A stretch of 27,745 nt of DNA from an uncultured Bacteroides sp. (GTDB lineage: Bacteria; Bacteroidota; Bacteroidia; Bacteroidales; Bacteroidaceae): assembly GCF_910586915.1 (NCBI RefSeq), contig NZ_CAJULN010000035.1:1-27745 (forward strand). The letters run 5' to 3'. Each line of letters starts with the position of its first letter. Position 1 is the stretch's first letter. The translations under genes and the position numbers were made by a program. This document shows, one piece after another, positions 23,219-27,745 of the stretch. The notes under the pieces were generated by a model. It did no database searches, was not told the origin of the DNA, and worked only from the letters and a program-made list of their open reading frames with translations.

Positions 23219-24231
23219 TTCAGTCCGTTCAAGTTTTTTACGATTACCCATAAGATGACCGGAACGCCGAGCAGGGCGGTAATGCAATTCACCGGAAGCA
23301 GGAACCTCTTGGCGATGATGTCGCAGAGAAGCATACCGATAAGGCCTGTCAGCATGGTACCAGGGACGAGTATCCGGTGGTCGGCGTTGTTGAACAGCAT
23401 TCGGGTGACGTGTGGCACGGCAAGCCCGATGAAACCTACCGGGCCGCAGAAGGCGGTCACCGTTCCCGTCAGCAGTGCGGTGGAAATGAAGATAAGCGTG
23501 CGCGAACGCCTGATGTTCATTCCCATTGTCCGTGCATAATTCTCTCCGAGCAGCAGCAGGTTCAACGGTTTGATGCAGGCGATGGAAATGAACAGTCCTA
23601 AGCACAACATGGGAGTCATGACTCCTAATTGGGTAGCGGTGATGTGTCCGAGCGACCCCATCGACCAAAGAGTGAACTTCTTCAATTGCTCGGCCGAACT
23701 CAGGTATTGCAATATTTGAATGATGGCGCCTGCCACATAGCCCGTCATTACTCCCATAATCAATACGCCGAGAATGTTTTTCACTTTCCGGCTGACAATG
23801 GCTACTCCCAATAGGATGACCGCCGTGCCTATCCAGCCGGAACCGACGGTGCCCAGCGACTGAAGCACCGGATATTCAGACCATCCGAGCAAGGGAGCAC
23901 CTAAGAGAAACAGGGCGACACCCAATCCTGCGCCGGAACTTACTCCCAGCAGATAGGGGTCGGCCAATGGGTTTTGGAAAACCGTCTGCATCTGCAAGCC
24001 GCTTACGGAGAGTGCTATGCCTGTCAGTGCCGCCACCGTTACCCGCGTGAACCGGATGGAAAGAAGAATGTTACGTGTCATTTCGTCACATTCACCCTCG
24101 GCGAGCACGGCCCATATTTTGCCGATGGGGATATACGTGTCGCCGGTTGCCATATCTATGGCCCACAACGACAGGGCGGTGAGGCACAGTGCGATAAACA
24201 AAAGTGCGCTATGTTTGCGGGATTGTCTCAT
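23215..24231 (-). CDS. ABC transporter permease (FecCD/BtuC family)
   Basis: The 338-residue protein has about nine or ten hydrophobic segments typical of FecCD permeases. Family hallmarks are ILLSIRFTRVTVAALTGIAL near residue 54, QTVFQNPLADPYLLGVSSGAGLG near 80, LLGENYARTMGMNIRRSR (coupling-helix region), and FCGPVGFIGLAVPHVTRMLF near 275. It forms the membrane channel of an iron-chelate, haem or cobalamin-type importer. The start MRQSRKHSALLF at 24231 overlaps the stop of the binding-protein gene in ATGA. The upstream extension to 24336 is inside that gene and lacks the hydrophobic start, so it is rejected. The stop also overlaps the ATPase start in ATGA. Confidence 0.94.
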   Translation of the reverse strand: MRQSRKHSALLFIALCLTALSLWAIDMATGDTYIPIGKIWAVLAEGECDEMTRNILLSIRFTRVTVAALTGIALSVSGLQMQTVFQNPLADPYLLGVSSGAGLGVALFLLGAPLLGWSEYPVLQSLGTVGSGWIGTAVILLGVAIVSRKVKNILGVLIMGVMTGYVAGAIIQILQYLSSAEQLKKFTLWSMGSLGHITATQLGVMTPMLCLGLFISIACIKPLNLLLLGENYARTMGMNIRRSRTLIFISTALLTGTVTAFCGPVGFIGLAVPHVTRMLFNNADHRILVPGTMLTGLIGMLLCDIIAKRFLLPVNCITALLGVPVILWVIVKNLNGLK

Positions 24232-25367
24232 TCCAGATGGCGGTAATAATAAAGTGAGTCGGAAACGAGTTCCGGATGAAAAATATGAATCAAATCGCGC
24301 AGCACCACGTCGGGGCGTACCACTGCCGATTCCCAATAATCGTTTCCGCCTGTCGGTGTCAGCCGCAAGTTATTGTTGTAGACACTCTTTTCGTTGACGG
24401 CTTTGGCATCTGCAAATTTGGGGTTGACAGCTTTCAGTTCGTCGAGCGTGGTTGCCGAGCCGACATTAATCCAATAATCGGCCTTTCGTATCAGTCCGTA
24501 AGCCGTCTCCAGTCCGATGGGCGTCGAGCTGTTTGAACTGTTCTCCCGGTAGATATATTCCGCACCGGCATCGGCTATGAGCCGTGCCATATAACTTTGG
24601 GTGGAAGGCATGACCCAACTGTCGTTCCACGGAGTGTTGAACATAACGGTGGGACGACGGCCGACGGAATCGGTAAGTGCTTTCAGTGCACGATAACGTC
24701 GGGGGATTGTCCGGAATATTTCCATTCCCTTTTCCCGCCTGTCTGTCAGTTCGGAAAGCACCATCATCCATTCGGCTTTGCCAAGCGGCGATTCCTCCAA
24801 GTATTCTCCCATATACAAATAGGGGATGGAAAGTTCCTTCAATTTGTCGGTCACGGCGGTTTGGGCGTCGCCTATGCCGTAGAGCAGAACTACGTCGGGC
24901 TTTAATCCTATCAGCAGTTCGTAGTTCATTTCGGCCCCCATGTCTTTGATTGCATCTTTGTGGGCATGGATGTAAGGGTTGGCAATGTAGTCGAGGCCCG
25001 AAACTCCGACAATCCGTTCGGTTTCGCCCAATGCGTCGAGCATGGCGATGTAGGAAGAAGACATACATACGATTCGTTTGGCTCCGGCACGGATAACAGG
25101 GCCGTTGAATCCGGCAGGTGGCTGCTCGCCGTTGCGCGCAACCCAATAGGACATGGTCACATTGCTGGCGCCTTGCCACGGATTGGTAATCTGTATCAGC
25201 GTGCTGGCAACGTTTTCGGCTCCCGTTATCTTGAATCCCGAAGCATATTCGGGCGTATAAACATCCTGATTGAATGCGTCCAAAGACGTTGCTTTGTTGC
25301 GGGTGATGCAACTTGCCAGCAGAAGCAGGCAAAACAACAGGATGGTCGTTGGAACAGGAAATTTCAC
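24228..25367 (-). CDS. metal-chelate ABC importer substrate-binding lipoprotein
   Basis: The 379-residue protein belongs to the helical-backbone metal-receptor (FepB/BtuF-like) class. RAGAKRIVCMSSSYIAMLDALGE begins the first lobe near residue 95, IGLKPDVVLLYG gives the typical 'KPDVV' segment near 158, and a long linker helix precedes the second lobe (PTVMFNTPWND, YMARLIADAGAEYIY). I chose a GTG start at 25367. It gives MKFPVPTTILLF and lipobox LASC, and a -7 promoter box (25418-25425) lies just upstream. The only in-frame ATG (25493) is upstream of that promoter. Substrate (iron-siderophore, haem or corrinoid) cannot be told. No cobalamin riboswitch fits in the roughly 45-nt leader. Confidence 0.9.
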   Translation of the reverse strand: MKFPVPTTILLFCLLLLASCITRNKATSLDAFNQDVYTPEYASGFKITGAENVASTLIQITNPWQGASNVTMSYWVARNGEQPPAGFNGPVIRAGAKRIVCMSSSYIAMLDALGETERIVGVSGLDYIANPYIHAHKDAIKDMGAEMNYELLIGLKPDVVLLYGIGDAQTAVTDKLKELSIPYLYMGEYLEESPLGKAEWMMVLSELTDRREKGMEIFRTIPRRYRALKALTDSVGRRPTVMFNTPWNDSWVMPSTQSYMARLIADAGAEYIYRENSSNSSTPIGLETAYGLIRKADYWINVGSATTLDELKAVNPKFADAKAVNEKSVYNNNLRLTPTGGNDYWESAVVRPDVVLRDLIHIFHPELVSDSLYYYRHLE

Positions 25368-25417
25368 TTTTGTAAGATTTTTAGTTCGTAAAATAATCAG
25401 TGGACTTTTTCTGTCGG

Positions 25418-25425
25418 CAAAGATA
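25418..25425 (-). promoter_or_regulatory. -7 promoter box for the ABC importer operon
   Basis: Minus-strand TATCTTTG matches TAnnTTTG, 51 bp before the GTG start. It decides against the longer ATG start at 25493. Confidence 0.7.
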
Positions 25426-25510
25426 GGACTTATTATTCGTTTGTTTTTATTTTGGCCCGATATTTCGTCATTACGTTCGTCCGGATGATGCAACTTTTAG
25501 AAATAATTTG

Positions 25511-25518
25511 TATGTTTG
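25511..25518 (+). promoter_or_regulatory. -7 promoter box for cytidylate-kinase-like gene
   Basis: TATGTTTG matches TAnnTTTG and lies 27 bp before the ATG at 25545. Confidence 0.6.
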
Positions 25519-25544
25519 CTACCGAACCATAAAAAAAATGCGTT

Positions 25545-26177
25545 ATGAGCGGTAATTATGTAATAAACATCGGTCGGCAGTTGGGCAGCGGCGGCAAGGA
25601 AATCGGAGAGAAGTTGGCTGCCCGCTTGGGAATCGGCTTCTACGATAAGGAACTGATAAATTTGGCTTCCGAAGAGAGTGGCTTGTGCAGAGAGTTTTTC
25701 GAGAAAGCAGACGAGAAGGCTTCGCAAGGAATCATCGGCGGATTGTTTGGTATGCGCTTTCCGTTTATCAGCGAAGGAGCGATGCCATGTACCAATTGTT
25801 TGAGCAACGACGCGCTGTTTAAAGTGCAGAGCGATGTCATCCGTCGTCTGGCAGCAGAGAGGTCGTGTGTGTTTGTGGGGCGTTGTGCGGATTATATCCT
25901 GCGCGAACATCCCCGTTGTGCCAATGTCTTTATTTCGGCTTCCAAAGAAGACCGTATCGGGCGAATCTGCCGCACTCATCGGGTAAATGAAGAGACGGCG
26001 GAAGAGATGATTGAGAAGGCCGACAAGAAACGGGCGGAATACTATAACTATTACAGCTACAAGACGTGGGGAGCGGCGGCTACTTACCATTTGTGTGTAG
26101 ATTCTTCCTCGTTGGGTGTGGAAGAAACTGTAAGGTTTGTGGAAGAATTTGTAGTGAAGAAATTGCAGTTGAGATAG
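25545..26177 (+). CDS. cytidylate-kinase-like family protein
   Basis: The 210-residue cytoplasmic protein resembles the cytidylate kinase-like (Cytidylate_kin2) group. The phosphate-binding loop region is INIGRQLGSGGKEIGEKLAARLG at residues 7-29. It is followed by FYDKELINLASEESGL, a middle segment VFVGRCADYILREH near 110, and an arginine-rich lid EDRIGRICRTHRVNEETAEEMI near 135. The first loop reads GRQLGSGGKEI rather than a canonical GxxGxGKS/T, as is usual in this group. Its nucleotide substrate is unproven. The region MPCTNCLSND near residue 79 holds a CxxC pair. It is divergent from the ABC operon and followed by a strong terminator. Confidence 0.87.
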   Translation: MSGNYVINIGRQLGSGGKEIGEKLAARLGIGFYDKELINLASEESGLCREFFEKADEKASQGIIGGLFGMRFPFISEGAMPCTNCLSNDALFKVQSDVIRRLAAERSCVFVGRCADYILREHPRCANVFISASKEDRIGRICRTHRVNEETAEEMIEKADKKRAEYYNYYSYKTWGAAATYHLCVDSSSLGVEETVRFVEEFVVKKLQLR

Positions 26178-26196
26178 TATAGGAACTGATAGGACG

Positions 26197-26247
26197 AAAA
26201 CTCGCCAAACATTCAATGTCGACTCTGAATGTTTGGCGAGTTTTTTT
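26197..26247. terminator. strong terminator after cytidylate-kinase-like gene
   Basis: A 19-bp perfect stem (26197-26215 with 26226-26244, core ACTCGCCAAACATTCA) with a 10-nt loop is followed by a T-run. The A-run on the 5' side also allows termination from the other strand. Confidence 0.93.
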
Positions 26248-26283
26248 GTGTCTGATAAGAAGAATGGCTGTCTGTCTGCTGTC

Positions 26284-26322
26284 TTTTGAGAGGAAAAATA
26301 GCGGATTAAACGACTCTCAAAA
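26284..26322. repeat. short inverted repeat next to element copy B
   Basis: TTTTGAGAG (26284-26292) and CTCTCAAAA (26314-26322) are exact complements 21 bp apart, just left of the second palindromic element. They do not match copy A and are not the missing left terminal repeat. Confidence 0.35.
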
Positions 26323-26336
26323 AGAGTAGGGAAGTT

Positions 26337-26649
26337 GGATGCTTACATTCACCTATCGGTTAGCGGAGAATTGCCTACGATTTAATTTTCCGTTGCCTAC
26401 AGACTAACGGTCGGGATGCATAAATTTATTCGTCTGACTATAGTTGAACTTGCGTCTGACTGTAGTGTTTCTTTCGTCTGACTATAGTCAGACGAAACGG
26501 TCACTATAGTCAGACGAATAAATTTTAGTAAGAAAACCAGCAGACATTCGCATTGCAGCCGACAGGCCATCGCAGGAAAAAGATTAGTTTAATATAAGGT
26601 TCATGCGTGTGTATGCAACGAATTAATAGTTATATCGAACTGGCGTTAA
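26337..26649. mobile_element. inverted partial copy of the MITE-like element (copy B)
   Basis: This segment is the inverted complement of 9821-10121 in copy A. A stretch of 147 bp (26390-26536 against 9921-10067) is identical, and the flanking parts differ at a small number of positions with a roughly 12-bp insertion near 26613. The right end TTATATCGAACTGGCGTTAA (26630-26649) is one terminal inverted repeat. The sORF half and the opposite terminal repeat of copy A are absent, and no target duplication is visible. It is either a truncated element or a shorter repeat type that shares only one end. Confidence 0.75.
26422..26525. repeat. nested palindromic core of element copy B
   Basis: Outer 23-bp arms (26422-26444 and 26503-26525) surround a perfect 26-bp palindrome (26472-26497). 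It is identical in sequence to the core of copy A but inverted. Confidence 0.9.
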
Positions 26650-26660
26650 TTAAATAATGT

Positions 26661-26668
26661 TATCTTTG
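26661..26668 (+). promoter_or_regulatory. -7 promoter box abutting element copy B
   Basis: TATCTTTG matches TAnnTTTG and lies 68 bp before the chosen ATG of the downstream regulator-like gene. It begins 11 bp past the end of the terminal repeat at 26649, so the -33 region of this promoter would lie inside the repeated element. Confidence 0.6.
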
Positions 26669-26728
26669 TGCTTCAAGAATAGTGTAAATTAAAACGAAAT
26701 AATAATTCTTGGTAATAATTAGTTGTTT

Positions 26729-27745
26729 ATGTGGGTTATGAGTTTGAGCAAAAGGAAAGTCATATTGTTTTTTATATTAATAATAGCTTTGGTAGGCCTA
26801 TTCGAACGAATGCTTTATGCCTCAGGAGAAGCTGTACTTAAAAATAAGGTTAGAACAACTTTATTGGAAACAATAGAAGATGGATTCAATGCGCAATACA
26901 AGGCCTTGAATTTATATGAGGCCGGTTTTAAAATAGAACCGGGTAGGACGTTTGAACATTGCAAGGTAATTTGTGAGGACAAAGAAGTAGTGAAAGATAT
27001 TATCGTAGATAAAAATAAAACTATAGTGAGTTCGGATTTAGATACCCAAATTAGACATTCTATTTTAGCTGAAGAGGGGATAGATGCTGAGGCGTGCTTA
27101 TCTTTATGGAGTAAAAAACTATCTGCTATTGATGTGTCTTCTTCTCATGCTTTACAAATACATAATTGCGTAAATCATGCAGATAGTACTTCGGTACTTA
27201 CTTGTGGAGATCCTGCATTATTTTCATCTAAGTATAAAAAGATTGAGAGTATTTATACTGGTTTTTCCAATAAAATTGAAGTGGAGTCTTTTATTCACTA
27301 TTCTTGGTTTACTGTTCTTAAAAATGCTTCAACCGTAATGTGGGTTATTACTGTATCGATTTTTCTTGTTCTTTTATTTGTTAGTTTAATCTATTTTCAA
27401 AGAAAAAGAGTTCCTGTCAAAGAAAATATTTCTCAATCAGCTATAAGTTTGGCAAATTTGCGTTATATTTACAGTTCGCATGATTTTTATGTCGATAATC
27501 GGAAAATTCAGGTTCGTGCCCAATCCGCATCTTTGCTATTGTTGTTTCTGCAAGCTCCGTCTTATACAGTGACAAAAGAAGAAATTATTTCATGTTTATG
27601 GAAACCGGAAGATAGTGGAGTAGACAATAGATTACGCCGTTCGATAAGTGATTTAAGGAGTTTGTTTAAGGAAGAATCGGTAAATATATCTATTGTATTT
27701 AGAAGCGTAGAACAACCAAAAACAATCAGAAATATCCAAGCATAA
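26729..27745 (+). CDS. two-TM membrane protein with C-terminal winged-helix DNA-binding domain
   Basis: The product is 338 residues from ATG 26729; ATG 26738 and TTG 26723 are alternatives. A transmembrane helix at about 11-31 (VILFFILIIALVGLF) is followed by an extracytoplasmic domain of about 170 residues with several Cys. A second helix lies at about 203-223 (VMWVITVSIFLVLLFV), and a cytoplasmic tail begins QRKRVP. The last 95 residues resemble an OmpR/ToxR-type winged helix (FYVDNRKIQVRAQSASLLLL, YTVTKEEIISCLW, DNRLRRSISDLRSLFKEE). A membrane-anchored one-component regulator that senses a periplasmic signal is inferred. The terminal wing lacks the usual glycine/tyrosine ending. AT content is higher than in the preceding genes, and its promoter abuts element copy B. 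Confidence 0.75.
   Translation: MWVMSLSKRKVILFFILIIALVGLFERMLYASGEAVLKNKVRTTLLETIEDGFNAQYKALNLYEAGFKIEPGRTFEHCKVICEDKEVVKDIIVDKNKTIVSSDLDTQIRHSILAEEGIDAEACLSLWSKKLSAIDVSSSHALQIHNCVNHADSTSVLTCGDPALFSSKYKKIESIYTGFSNKIEVESFIHYSWFTVLKNASTVMWVITVSIFLVLLFVSLIYFQRKRVPVKENISQSAISLANLRYIYSSHDFYVDNRKIQVRAQSASLLLLFLQAPSYTVTKEEIISCLWKPEDSGVDNRLRRSISDLRSLFKEESVNISIVFRSVEQPKTIRNIQA

Noticed and set aside
23219..23668. N-terminal extension of the ABC ATPase ORF.
   Set aside because: His/Arg-rich sequence inside the permease coding region. The true start overlaps the permease stop in ATGA.
25368..25410. Possible cobalamin riboswitch before the BtuF-like gene.
   Set aside because: The leader is only about 45 nt, far too short, and no B12-box-like sequence was seen.
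25368..25493. ATG-initiated extension of the substrate-binding protein.
   Set aside because: It begins upstream of the -7 promoter box and would bury the lipoprotein signal peptide. The GTG start is preferred.
25539..25556. Five-codon upstream ORF overlapping the start of the cytidylate-kinase-like gene.
   Set aside because: Too short and without supporting signal; probably chance in the A-rich leader.
25497..26216. 239-codon minus-strand ORF opposite the cytidylate-kinase-like gene.
   Set aside because: It is a shadow of a gene with recognisable domain sequence and a proper promoter.
26260..26336. Short ATG frame MAVCLLSF left of copy B resembling the start of the sORF in copy A.
   Set aside because: Only the first three residues agree and the orientation relative to the element is opposite, so the likeness is coincidental.

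Overview
The window looks like chromosomal DNA of a Bacteroides species. Almost every transcription unit is preceded by the Bacteroidetes -7 promoter box TAnnTTTG rather than a sigma70 -10/-35 pair, Shine-Dalgarno sequences are weak or absent, and there are many short lipoproteins with a Cys lipobox. The gene content fits: fused fucokinase/GDP-fucose pyrophosphorylase (Fkp), a DUF1343/NamZ exo-muramidase, ammonia-dependent AsnA and a Bacteroidetes-type LptD. The species was not determined.

Layout. (1) 1-2300, minus strand: a Crp/Fnr-like regulator followed by two nearly abutting lipoproteins, the second resembling DUF4377 proteins. (2) 2300-2960: no convincing protein gene, but two compact promoter/hairpin arrangements that could encode small RNAs. 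(3) 2961-9346: NamZ-like muramidase (-), HD-domain protein (+), LptD (+), then an asnA-ung operon (-) converging on LptD at a 25-bp terminator stem. (4) 9540-10480: tRNA-Arg(CCG); a 46-bp near-perfect second copy of its 3' end about 780 bp downstream, which looks like an old integration scar; and, between the two copies, a 515-bp MITE-like element with 20-bp terminal inverted repeats, a 6-bp target duplication, a nested palindromic core and a 57-codon ORF. (5) 10481-15447, minus strand: a lipoprotein, fkp, a HAD phosphatase and a lipoprotein with an internal duplication. (6) 15641-20334: a small acidic lipoprotein (+) converging on a lysS-gpsA-pgi operon (-). (7) 20440-22341: MATE transporter and TerB-like protein (+). 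(8) 22463-25367, minus strand: a BtuF/BtuC/BtuD-type metal-chelate ABC importer with two ATGA overlaps. (9) 25545-26177: cytidylate-kinase-like protein (+). (10) 26337-26649: an inverted, partial second copy of the MITE-like repeat, sharing 147 identical bp with the first. (11) 26729-27745: a membrane protein with a C-terminal winged-helix domain, whose -7 box lies 11 bp beyond the repeat end.

Most of the window is ordinary housekeeping and envelope DNA: lysyl-tRNA charging, glycerol-3-phosphate and hexose-phosphate metabolism, GDP-fucose supply for surface glycans, outer-membrane LPS assembly, uracil repair and asparagine synthesis. The unusual material is the tRNA scar plus the two inverted palindromic elements about 16 kb apart. 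These appear non-autonomous, have no recognisable transposase here, and could support inversion of the intervening segment or rewire the adjacent regulator's promoter.
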